A stretch of 64,000 bases of DNA, from the NCBI RefSeq assembly GCF_000175215.2, contig NC_014817.1, positions 1-64,000 of the forward strand. The letters are read 5' to 3'. The DNA is from Asticcacaulis excentricus CB 48 (GTDB lineage: Bacteria > Pseudomonadota > Alphaproteobacteria > Caulobacterales > Caulobacteraceae). Below the pieces are notes generated by a model. The model had not been told where the DNA came from and did no database searches. It saw nothing but the letters and a program-made list of their open reading frames with translations. Below are positions 7,929 to 15,790 of the stretch, in pieces. How positions within the stretch are numbered: position 1 is the first letter of the stretch; every line of letters begins with the position of its first letter. A program made the position numbers and the translations under genes.

Positions 7929-10307
7929 TCAGAACTTTGTGCCGAGGGTCACCATGGTGGTGATCGGAGCACCGATCCAGAAGTAGTTGCCGGAGTCGTA
8001 GAAGACATTGCCCGTCGAAATGGCCGAGATGTACTTCTCGTTGAACAGGTTTTTCACATTCAGGCGAAGATAGGCGTCTTTCACCGGCCCGACCTGACCA
8101 AGGTCATAGCTGACATTGGCATTCCAGACCGTGTAACCCGGTGCCGCATCGCCATTGGCCAGAGAGGCGTAGCGCTTGCCGGTATATTTGCCGTTGACGT
8201 TAAAGTCCCACTTGCCGGTTTCATAGCTGAGATTGACCGCGTGCATAACCGACGGCACCTTGCCCAGCTTCTTCCCCTTGGTCGGATTGTAGGCCGTGGC
8301 GGAGTAGTAAACATTTTCCAGCATCTCGGTGTCGGTGTAGGACGACGAGGCGTAGAGATCGAGCCCCTTGACCGGGGTGAAGCCAATTTCGGCATTGATC
8401 CCCTTCATACGGGCCTTACCCACATCCGTCGCCACCGAGGCACCGATCTCCTCATCCCATGCCGTTTCGACGCGATGGTCGAAGTCGGTCTTCCACAGGG
8501 CGATTGCACCCGACACGTTCGGTGATGAGTAGCGGTAGCCCAGATCGATAGTTTTGGAGATTTCCGGCTGAAGATCGAGCGACAACCTGTCATACAGGGA
8601 GTCCGTGCGTGGGGCCGAGATGGTTTCGGCATAGCTCGTATAGATCGTCTGATGGTCGGCGATCTTATAGCTGACCCCCAGGTTCGGCAGCGTCTTGTCG
8701 TAGGATACGGTCCAGCTTGCCGGGGCCTTGGCGGTGATCTGCGTCACGGTGCCGGTATAGACCAGCTTGGTGCCCGGGTCTTTCGCGCAGTAGGCAGTCG
8801 AAGACGAAATCTGGTTACAATAGTTGTTGAGCTCGCGCTCAAAATCCGGAACGCGCACGCCCAGATCGACCTTCAGCTTGTCATCGAAGAACGAACCGCC
8901 ATAGGTGATGGCGAACTGCTTGAGGTTGGCGTAGGACTGACGATTGCGCTTCTGGATTTCTTCGCCGTTTTTGCCATAGACCCACAGTGACGAGTCTTCG
9001 GAGAAGACGTCACCGATCCATTGCCCACCTTCGAGGAAGCTGACGCGACCCGTCTGACGGTGATTGCCGTGGTCGTAGGTGTAGGCCACCCGCAACGTAT
9101 TGTGGGGGTCGATGTACCAGATAAGCGACGAATTGACCGTCGTGCGGCGGGTTTCGGTCACGCTGGGTGAAAAGACCTTGTAGGCCGTTGTGGAGACCAC
9201 GCCGTCGTGGTTGGCATCATAGCCCTTCAGTTCATTCCAGACATAGCTGGAGCCGACCATCGACAGTACACCAGTTGACTCCGTCAGGGTCGAAACCTGC
9301 GTGCCGCCGTCGGCCAGCGTGTACTGGAAGCTGGGGTCGAAGGTGAAGACCAGTTTGTCGGTCAGATGCTTCTTGAACTGGGCGCGGATATTGCCGTTGT
9401 TCGTCGGATTGATACGATAGCCATAATAACCGGAGGAACCCGACGAGATCGAGTTGGACACAGTGCCAATCGTCGAGGCATAGGCTTCGGACCAGTTGCC
9501 TGCATTGATGGTCGCTAAAGAGCTATTATAGACCGCGTTATTGCGGGTCTCATTATAATAAAAGGCCACCGAAGCGAAATCGCTACCCCCCAGCGACTGA
9601 TAGATGCGGCCGTTGATCTGCTTGCGGTCTTCGGTGCCAATGCCTTTGAACTGGTTGGAATTAAGGTTCGAAACCGCCACAAAGGCCGTCGTACCCCACG
9701 GGCCAAACTCACCAGTGTCCACCTGAACGTACTGACGCGAATAGTCATTGGTCCCAAGGGTCGCCTTGGCAGATACGCCAAACGCCTTGGACGGACGACG
9801 CGTCTGATAGGTGATGGTGCCGCCGCCGGCCGACGCCGTCGGGCTATCGACATCAGTGGTGCCAAGGTTCACATCAACCTTGGAATAGATCTCCGAGTCC
9901 GGATTCATCGTCGGATAATAGGCGTAGTTGCCCGTGTCGTTGAGCGGCATACCGTCAAGCATAAAGGCGATGCGCTGCTGATCGAAGCCACGCAGGGTGA
10001 TGTCGCCGCCGACGGATCCCGTTGCTGTCTGGTCCGAGAAGTTGACGCCCGGCAGTATATTGATGGCTTCCAGAATGGAGCCGGGGGCCTGCTTTTCGAT
10101 AAACTCTTCGGTGATGGAGGACCGCGTCTTGGTCACGCTCTGATCAACCGCCAAACCGCCGACATTTCGGTTTCGCGTTCCCGTAACGACGATTTCTTTG
10201 GTTTCTTCCAGGGCTTGTGTCGCGGTGGACTGCGCCATTGCACTCTGAACAGTGGTCACACCGGCAATCGCCGTTGTGACCATGAATATTGCCTTGCCGT
10301 ACTTCAT
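7929..10307 (-). CDS. TonB-dependent outer-membrane receptor (no STN domain)
   Basis: A 793-residue receptor for energy-coupled import of an unknown ligand. The chosen ATG gives a signal peptide ending SAMAQ, followed by a TonB-box-like KEIVVTGTR, a plug domain (about residues 45-160; SILEAINILPGVNF, then LRGFDQQRIAFMLDGMPLND) and a 22-strand barrel ending in an aromatic residue (GTKF). There is no secretin/TonB N-terminal signalling domain, so it is not expected to signal to an anti-sigma factor. It stands alone, with no sigma/FecR pair adjacent, and its upstream region is very AT-rich and ends at an inserted IS element. Tyr/Asn-rich loops suggest carbohydrate or similar ligands, which is speculation. 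Confidence 0.88.
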   Translation of the reverse strand: MKYGKAIFMVTTAIAGVTTVQSAMAQSTATQALEETKEIVVTGTRNRNVGGLAVDQSVTKTRSSITEEFIEKQAPGSILEAINILPGVNFSDQTATGSVGGDITLRGFDQQRIAFMLDGMPLNDTGNYAYYPTMNPDSEIYSKVDVNLGTTDVDSPTASAGGGTITYQTRRPSKAFGVSAKATLGTNDYSRQYVQVDTGEFGPWGTTAFVAVSNLNSNQFKGIGTEDRKQINGRIYQSLGGSDFASVAFYYNETRNNAVYNSSLATINAGNWSEAYASTIGTVSNSISSGSSGYYGYRINPTNNGNIRAQFKKHLTDKLVFTFDPSFQYTLADGGTQVSTLTESTGVLSMVGSSYVWNELKGYDANHDGVVSTTAYKVFSPSVTETRRTTVNSSLIWYIDPHNTLRVAYTYDHGNHRQTGRVSFLEGGQWIGDVFSEDSSLWVYGKNGEEIQKRNRQSYANLKQFAITYGGSFFDDKLKVDLGVRVPDFERELNNYCNQISSSTAYCAKDPGTKLVYTGTVTQITAKAPASWTVSYDKTLPNLGVSYKIADHQTIYTSYAETISAPRTDSLYDRLSLDLQPEISKTIDLGYRYSSPNVSGAIALWKTDFDHRVETAWDEEIGASVATDVGKARMKGINAEIGFTPVKGLDLYASSSYTDTEMLENVYYSATAYNPTKGKKLGKVPSVMHAVNLSYETGKWDFNVNGKYTGKRYASLANGDAAPGYTVWNANVSYDLGQVGPVKDAYLRLNVKNLFNEKYISAISTGNVFYDSGNYFWIGAPITTMVTLGTKF

Positions 10308-10663
10308 AACTGAGACACCCCATATGATTACTGTAGTCCTCTGCTTCTCACCGATAACCATAGAAGCAGTCGTGGGGAGCCTTAGCACAGGAGAGCAGGC
10401 AGTTTGTGTTTAGAGTGATGCGCTTCTACCAATTTTTCCATTTGATGATTTATAGCAACTAAATATTTCATTATTGAAATGTGTAAAAATTATGAAAACT
10501 ATAACATTGATATAGTATTATATATTGAATAACTTATTTCCTATGACTTTTCTATTGTCAATCATTTGCCTAACTTAAAAAAATTATGTTATTTTATGGT
10601 CGGGAATATTTATGCCTTAACAGAGATGTTTTCTGGTTATACGGCTTTGCGTAACTCAAAGGT
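10308..10663. other. AT-rich intergenic region upstream of the receptor gene
   Basis: About 355 bp with no convincing gene. The part from about 10430 to 10600 is markedly AT-rich compared with surrounding DNA and contains several TATAAT-like runs, so it probably holds the receptor promoter. It ends at the target duplication of the IS66-type element. Confidence 0.5.
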
Positions 10664-10671
10664 AAACTGGC
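10664..10671. repeat. Left copy of IS target-site duplication
   Basis: AAACTGGC immediately abuts the left IS end; an identical octamer abuts the right end. Eight-base duplications are typical of IS66-family insertions. Confidence 0.85.
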
Positions 10672-10699
10672 GTAACTGCACACGTGGTTGGCGGAATGG
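10672..10699. repeat. IS left terminal inverted repeat
   Basis: Starts GTAACTGCACACGT and pairs with the reverse complement of the right end at 22 of 28 positions. Confidence 0.75.
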
Positions 10700-10737
10700 G
10701 GCTTGCGCGGTGTGTCGAGTTCTGAATCCATGGGGGC

Positions 10738-12108
10738 ATGATTCGACCTCCGCTTCGCCCTCTTTCAGATAAAGAAAAAGACGCGCTAATTGCGGAACAG
10801 GCCGAACTTCTGCGCCAGCAAGGGGCGATGATCGAGGATTTGGTCAGGCGCCTGAAAGACCTTGAACAACGTGGCGGCAAGCCGCGCAAGACGTCGAAAA
10901 ATTCACATCAACCGCCATCGAGCGATGGGCCTGGCAAACCGAACCGGTCTGGTGGCGGCGGGAAGAAGCCGCGGCCGTCGCGCCCGGGCGTTTCGCGCCG
11001 ATTGGCCGAGACACCGAACCGAACGGAGCGGGTTTTTGCGTCGGAATGTCGGCATTGCTACGCCGATGTCTCGGGGCTTTCCCAACATGTCCGTTGTCGC
11101 TACGACCATATTGATCTGCCGCCCATCCAGCCCGTGGTGACGCGGGTCGAGTTGATGGGAGGTCGTTGCCGGTGCGGGAAACGCTTTCGAGCCCCTGCGC
11201 CGCAATCCATGCCAACAGGTTCGCCGTTCGGCCCGGGCATCCGTTCGCTGGTCATGTATCTGCATCATTCCCATCACGTCAGCTTCGAACGACTTTCGCG
11301 GATTATGAGTGAATTGTTCGGCCTGAAGATATCCGAAGGCGGTATCGGCAATATTTTCAAAAGCCTCAAAGGCAAGATGGCAACGGCCTGTGAAGCGATC
11401 ACGGCCAAGCTGCGCACCGCCTCCATCGTCGCGTCCGACGAAACCACCACGCGCGTCAGCGGGGTCACCCAATGGCAATGGAGCTTCTCTTCGGAAAAGG
11501 CGGTTTTACATAAAATCGCCCCCAGCCGGGCGAAGTCGGTCCCGCAGGACGTCATGGCCGGTCATTATCCGGACGTTTGGGTGAGCGATCGGTATGGTGG
11601 CCAGCAAGAGTTGGCGAAAGACCACCAGGTCTGCCTCGCTCATGTTTTGCGCGATATCCAATATGCCATCGACAGTGGTGACAGTGTCTTCGCTCCAAAG
11701 ATCCGGGATCATCTGCGATGGTGCATCCGGGTTGGCAAACGACGTCCGGATCTGAAAGACAACACACTACGCGCTTACGCCGCCAGGGCCGATGACAAAC
11801 TTGATCAGCTTCTGGCATTACCGGCGGCCCATCCCGCGGGCGCGTATCTGAAAAAGCAGATCAAAGGTTGGCGGACAAAGTTCTTCGTCTTCATGACCAA
11901 TCGAAATGTGCCGCAGACCAACAATATCTCGGAACGCGAGATCAGACCCTCCGTCGTCTTCCGCAAAGTGACCAACGGCTTCCGATCCCAATGGGGGGCC
12001 GACATCCATGCAGGCTACAGGTCCATCACAGGAACCGCACGCCTCAGCGGCGAAACCCCCTATGCAGCCATCCGCAGACTCGTCGACGGAAACTTCAGCC
12101 TCGCGTAG
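10738..12108 (+). CDS. IS66-family transposase (TnpC-type)
   Basis: A 456-residue DDE transposase. An N-terminal coiled-coil (LIAEQAELLRQQGAMIEDL, about residues 18-45) precedes a zinc-finger-like segment with CRHC and CRCG cysteines (about 100-145). The IS66 core has the expected acidic residues in SDETTTRV, VSDRYGG and NNISEREIRP. The protein ends exactly at the inner edge of the right inverted repeat. No accessory tnpA or tnpB is present. Confidence 0.93.
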   Translation: MIRPPLRPLSDKEKDALIAEQAELLRQQGAMIEDLVRRLKDLEQRGGKPRKTSKNSHQPPSSDGPGKPNRSGGGGKKPRPSRPGVSRRLAETPNRTERVFASECRHCYADVSGLSQHVRCRYDHIDLPPIQPVVTRVELMGGRCRCGKRFRAPAPQSMPTGSPFGPGIRSLVMYLHHSHHVSFERLSRIMSELFGLKISEGGIGNIFKSLKGKMATACEAITAKLRTASIVASDETTTRVSGVTQWQWSFSSEKAVLHKIAPSRAKSVPQDVMAGHYPDVWVSDRYGGQQELAKDHQVCLAHVLRDIQYAIDSGDSVFAPKIRDHLRWCIRVGKRRPDLKDNTLRAYAARADDKLDQLLALPAAHPAGAYLKKQIKGWRTKFFVFMTNRNVPQTNNISEREIRPSVVFRKVTNGFRSQWGADIHAGYRSITGTARLSGETPYAAIRRLVDGNFSLA

Positions 12109-12136
12109 CCATTCTGCCAGGGACGTGTGTAATTAC
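12109..12136. repeat. IS right terminal inverted repeat
   Basis: The reverse complement begins GTAATTACACACGT and matches the left end at 22 of 28 positions. It begins at the base after the transposase stop codon. Confidence 0.75.
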
Positions 12137-12144
12137 AAACTGGC
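12137..12144. repeat. Right copy of IS target-site duplication
   Basis: AAACTGGC, identical to 10664-10671. The following 12145-12363 shows no gene. Confidence 0.85.
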
Positions 12145-12363
12145 GACGTTTCATCACTCCTCCTGAAGTCCCTCGTAAGTGTCGGGCTGGACCTGAGTGA
12201 TATCGCGCGTTCGCAGGTGCGTGCTAATGTGCTGGTAAGTGGACCACATAAAGCCGGGTCCTGCGCGCTTCAGTCCCACCTCAAGCGTTTTCTACCGCGT
12301 ATTCGTCGCAGCAGGGTAAATGCGGCGGGTCAACAGACGCGCCGCACCTTATCTCCCCCGGCG

Positions 12364-12879
12364 TTATTGCTTCGCGTTTCGCGCAGCCTGAACAAGGCCG
12401 TTCAGCCAGTCCTGATGCCCGTTGATCACGGGATTAGGTCTTGCATTCGCGAGTTCGCGAGCGGGCGCACCGTTTTGGGTTTCCTGGGTGAGTATCCGTA
12501 CACGGCCATATGACAAATCTTCGATCAGCCAGGCGTGGTGCACATCCAGACGGTCTTCCGCGCCTACATCCCCGGCCCACCCGTGCCACGCAATACGAGC
12601 GGCTTGCCCCTCTACGGGCGGCACACATTCTACAACACGCGCCGGAACCGGAAACCCAAAGGTGCGAAAGAAGAAGGTGTCGCCAAGCGCCAGTTCAGGG
12701 CCCTTACCGCCATGGATTTCGACATCAGAGGCATTGTCGTAATAACTGGGCCACAGCGACGGCTGAACTAAAAATGGCCAGACGTCGCCGCTTGTCAGGC
12801 CAGGCACGATAACTTCGTTAGAAACGTAATTGTCAGTGAAGCCGGGTACAAAACCTGCGGGCCAAAGGATATCGGACAT
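12364..12879 (-). CDS. SRPBCC (START/polyketide-cyclase-like) family protein
   Basis: A 171-residue protein with a typical SRPBCC outline: an early VIVPGLTSGDVWPFLVQPSLWPSYY segment resembling the helix-grip entry, a beta-rich middle with FPVPARVVECVPP and a long C-terminal helix. Such proteins bind small hydrophobic ligands or act as cyclases or hydrolase helpers; the ligand is unknown. GGAG lies before the ATG. It is divergent from a LysR regulator across 144 bp, which suggests that regulator controls it. Confidence 0.75.
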   Translation of the reverse strand: MSDILWPAGFVPGFTDNYVSNEVIVPGLTSGDVWPFLVQPSLWPSYYDNASDVEIHGGKGPELALGDTFFFRTFGFPVPARVVECVPPVEGQAARIAWHGWAGDVGAEDRLDVHHAWLIEDLSYGRVRILTQETQNGAPARELANARPNPVINGHQDWLNGLVQAARNAKQ

Positions 12880-12944
12880 TGAATATCTCCGCTAGTGATG
12901 GGTTAAAGGTCAAGGTGGGCGCGATCCTTCACGTTGTTTCGGGA

Positions 12945-12961
12945 CACGCTCTAAGAGTGTG
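12945..12961. promoter_or_regulatory. Imperfect palindrome between divergent SRPBCC and lysR genes
   Basis: CACGCTCT and AGAGTGTG flank one central base and match at 7 of 8 pairs. Its position between divergent genes suits an operator for the LysR protein, though LysR sites more often show T-N11-A. Confidence 0.4.
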
Positions 12962-13023
12962 CTGGCATGATGAAGGCAAACCTGTCATAAGTCGAATTGT
13001 AAGAATGTATTTCAGGTATCGGC

Positions 13024-13938
13024 ATGACTAATATCAATGCGCTCGACCTTAATCTCCTCAAGGCACTTGATGCACTGATTGATACCGGTTCTGCGACCCG
13101 GGCCGCGGACCGACTGGGTCTCAGCCAGCCTGCGGTTAGTGGCATGCTGACACGGCTCAGAGACGTTTTCGGTGACCCTCTATTTGTAAGGGCTCAGCGC
13201 GGGCTGTTGCCTACAGCGCGGGCGCTTGAACTGGCCGAACCCTTGCGCCGGCTATTAACTGAAATTGAGGCCCTCGTACAACCACATCGCTTCGACCCTG
13301 CGAGCACGCAGGTAACCTTTCGTATAGCGGCAACAGATTACGCCCAGACAGCTATGGTCCTTCCCCTTCTCAAAGAGCTTCGGGAGGTTGCCCCTGGACT
13401 ACGAGTCGCTGTTCGACCTGTCGGTGCCAACTTTTCAGACGAGTTGGCTGCGGGGAATTTGGACCTTGCGCTGGTAACCCCGGCCATGACGCTAAAAAGC
13501 CTCAGGGCAAGAAAATTGTTCGATGAGGACTATGTCTGCATTCTTCGCGCCGGTCATCCGGACGCCGACCATCTTGATATTGAGACCTTCTGTGCGCTTG
13601 ATCATGCGATTATGTCTCACGATGGCACTCAGTTTTTTGGGGCAACGGACAGGGCGCTGGAACAATTGGACCGCACCCGTCGCGTGATTGCAACGCTGCC
13701 CAATTTTCTGGTTCTAGTTAATTTTGTAAGAGAAACCAATACCATTGCCCTTGTTCCCCGCAGGCTGACACACCATGCCGAAGGAATAATTATTCGCGAA
13801 CCCCCCATCCAAATCGAGGGATTCACAAAGATTGCGGCATGGCATGAGCGCATGCAACACGATCCGGCCCACTCTTGGCTGCGAGAGAAGCTCGTCGATG
13901 TCTCGTCCAGGGCTTCTCAAATATATGGGGTAAATTGA
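13024..13938 (+). CDS. LysR-family transcriptional regulator
   Basis: A 304-residue LysR-type regulator. Its N-terminal winged helix (residues 4-62) reads LNLLKALDALIDTGSATRAA...LSQPAVSGMLTRLRDVF; the effector-binding domain covers about 92-295. The sequence and start resemble the NodD/PcpR-type branch that begins with LDLNLL. It is transcribed away from the SRPBCC gene and probably regulates it; the effector cannot be inferred. Confidence 0.88.
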   Translation: MTNINALDLNLLKALDALIDTGSATRAADRLGLSQPAVSGMLTRLRDVFGDPLFVRAQRGLLPTARALELAEPLRRLLTEIEALVQPHRFDPASTQVTFRIAATDYAQTAMVLPLLKELREVAPGLRVAVRPVGANFSDELAAGNLDLALVTPAMTLKSLRARKLFDEDYVCILRAGHPDADHLDIETFCALDHAIMSHDGTQFFGATDRALEQLDRTRRVIATLPNFLVLVNFVRETNTIALVPRRLTHHAEGIIIREPPIQIEGFTKIAAWHERMQHDPAHSWLREKLVDVSSRASQIYGVN

Positions 13939-14188
13939 TCTGATTTTATAGTTTTATTATTTGATAGTTGTTTTTACTTTAAAGCGTTATTTTTAGCCAA
14001 TTGCATTGAGCGCGTCTTTCTCATCTGTTGATATCGAAGCCCACTTAACTGGTTTGCAAAGAGGGATCACATCCGTTTGGCTTGGACTGAGCGGGCGTGA
14101 TAGCGCACTCTGTATTTAGAACGCGAGGGAAGGGGTAGGGGGCGCAGGAATGAGAAAAATTGTCATGAAACGCTGCTAAGGCGGCGTC

Positions 14189-14722
14189 ATGAGCAACTCA
14201 TGCCCGGCGACAACAAACCCTACGGTCGCTCATTTTGATACCTTGGTTCGACGTCTGCGCAACCCGTTAATGCGCTTTTTTACACGTCGTACGGGTTCAT
14301 CTGCAGACGCGGAGGAACTGGTGCAGGAGTTGTTTGTGCGACTTCTGCGCCGTCAGGATTTGCTTGCGCTTGAAAATGTGGATGGCTATGTCTTTGAGAC
14401 GGCAGCCAATCTCATACGAGACAAGGCTCGTCGGGACATTGTTCGCGCATCCGACCGGCACGACGACGTAACTGGCTTATCTCTTGCTACAGATGCGCCA
14501 TCGGCAGAGGATAGCCTGGTCTCGCGTCAAAGGTTGGCCCGTCTTATCAAAGCGCTTGACACTCTGCCACCACGTGCACAGGCCATCGTCATGCTACGAC
14601 GGTTCGAGGAGATGAGTTACGCTGAGATCGGCAAAAAGCTGGGTATTTCGGTCAGCGCCGTTGAAAAACACATGGTCAGGGCTATGGATGCCCTGAAACT
14701 CATCGATTCGCTCGTCGACTGA
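14189..14722 (+). CDS. FecI-like ECF sigma factor
   Basis: A 177-residue extracytoplasmic-function sigma factor. Region 2 (about residues 20-90) contains DAEELVQELFVRLLRRQ, and region 4 (about 115-170) contains LPPRAQAIVMLRRFEEMSYAEIGKKLG with the recognition helix SVSAVEKHM. It is followed 11 nt later by a FecR-type anti-sigma gene and then by an STN-containing receptor, the standard cell-surface signalling arrangement. It should direct transcription of the receptor gene when ligand binds. Confidence 0.92.
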   Translation: MSNSCPATTNPTVAHFDTLVRRLRNPLMRFFTRRTGSSADAEELVQELFVRLLRRQDLLALENVDGYVFETAANLIRDKARRDIVRASDRHDDVTGLSLATDAPSAEDSLVSRQRLARLIKALDTLPPRAQAIVMLRRFEEMSYAEIGKKLGISVSAVEKHMVRAMDALKLIDSLVD

Positions 14723-14733
14723 TTCCAAAGGAC

Positions 14734-15681
14734 ATGATGGATAGACCTCAAACAGCCGACGAATGGTTCGTCCGCCTGAATTCAGGCCTTCCCGCTTCGC
14801 CAGAGGACGATGCGGCGTTCCGGCTGTGGCTGTCCGAAGACCCTTTGAATGAAAAGGCCTACCGCGACTGTCAGATGCGCTGGATGCAACTGGGCGCGAT
14901 AGGTCAATCGCCCGAGATTCTGGCGCGTCGCGCCAGCGCCTTGAAAGCCGCCGCCGGAACCCATAGCCGCCGCGATTGGCTCCGATGGGCCGGGGGCGGG
15001 GTGGCCGCCGCCGTCACGGGGGGCGTGGTCTATGCCGGGTTTGCGCCATCGCGCGCCTGGGCGAAATACGCCACCGGGGTCGGGCAGAGGCTGACCGTGC
15101 CGCTGTCTGATGGCTCTGAGCTGACCCTGGCCCCGCTGAGCCGGGTCCGCGCCCGCTTTGCCGATGGAAAACGAACCATCGAATTGCAGGACGGCCAGAT
15201 TTTCGTCCGTGCCGCGCGCAAGACGACGCCTTTGACAGTGAAGGCCGGGGCCTGCACGATCAGCGGATCGGGTTGTCAGTTGCAGGTTACACATGATGCG
15301 GGCAAGGCTGAGGTGTTGGTTGCCGACGGTGGCGCGAAGGTGACAGCGCAGGGCGGCCGGACGCGCCAGCTGTGGTCGGGCCAGAAGCTGGACGGCGATA
15401 TGGCGACCGCGCGCGTGCAGGCGGTGGATGTCCGCGTGGCGACCGAATGGCGCATGGGGCGGCTGGTCTTCAGCGATCAGCCCCTTTCCGAGGTGGTAGC
15501 TGATTTCAACCGCTATTCCGTCGAGCAGTTCACCATTGCCGATCCGTCGCTGGGTACGTTGCGCCTATCGGGTTCGTTCCGCTATGACGGCGTCGAGGAT
15601 TTTCCGCAGGCGCTGGAAAGCGTGCTGGGCCTATCGGTCGAGCCGGATGGCGCGAACCGCTGGCGCATCACGTCGCGCTGA
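14734..15681 (+). CDS. FecR-type anti-sigma factor / signal transducer
   Basis: A 315-residue inner-membrane protein that holds the adjacent sigma factor until signalled by the receptor. Residues 1-75 form the cytoplasmic DUF4880-like segment (ADEWFVRLNSG...DEAAFRLWL-type pattern). A single membrane span sits near residues 84-105 (GGVAAAVTGGVVYAGF), then the periplasmic FecR domain (about 120-215) and a C-terminal DUF4974-like domain containing VADFNRYS. Two adjacent ATGs exist (14734 and 14737); the second fits the AAAGGA site slightly better. Confidence 0.9.
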   Translation: MMDRPQTADEWFVRLNSGLPASPEDDAAFRLWLSEDPLNEKAYRDCQMRWMQLGAIGQSPEILARRASALKAAAGTHSRRDWLRWAGGGVAAAVTGGVVYAGFAPSRAWAKYATGVGQRLTVPLSDGSELTLAPLSRVRARFADGKRTIELQDGQIFVRAARKTTPLTVKAGACTISGSGCQLQVTHDAGKAEVLVADGGAKVTAQGGRTRQLWSGQKLDGDMATARVQAVDVRVATEWRMGRLVFSDQPLSEVVADFNRYSVEQFTIADPSLGTLRLSGSFRYDGVEDFPQALESVLGLSVEPDGANRWRITSR

Positions 15682-15790
15682 GCCACTTATTGGCGGGATG
15701 AAATTTTTGCGACAGGGTGTGGATTGGTAAATGCGTCGCGTTCCTGTAAGCGGGCCCGCTCAAAAGGGGTCTGTTCAAGGAGATAAGCAT

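Larger units (their letters stand above)
10672..12136 (+). mobile_element. Intact IS66-family (ISBst12-like, single-ORF) insertion sequence
   Basis: A 1465-bp element bounded by imperfect inverted repeats of about 28 bp (22 of 28 positions match) that start GTAA, as in other IS66-family elements. It carries one transposase gene and no tnpA/tnpB, which fits the ISBst12-like subgroup. Perfect 8-bp direct repeats flank both ends and the transposase is uninterrupted, so the insertion is probably recent. Removing it rejoins an intergenic segment roughly 360 bp upstream of the 7929-10307 receptor gene. Confidence 0.88.

Noticed and set aside
10566..10772. Frame spanning the left IS end
   Set aside because: Crosses the insertion boundary; rejoining it across the removed IS gives only a short unrecognised peptide.
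12109..12363. Possible accessory IS gene or tnpB-like ORF near the right end
   Set aside because: The right inverted repeat starts directly after the transposase stop, leaving no room; DNA beyond the duplication is not part of the element.
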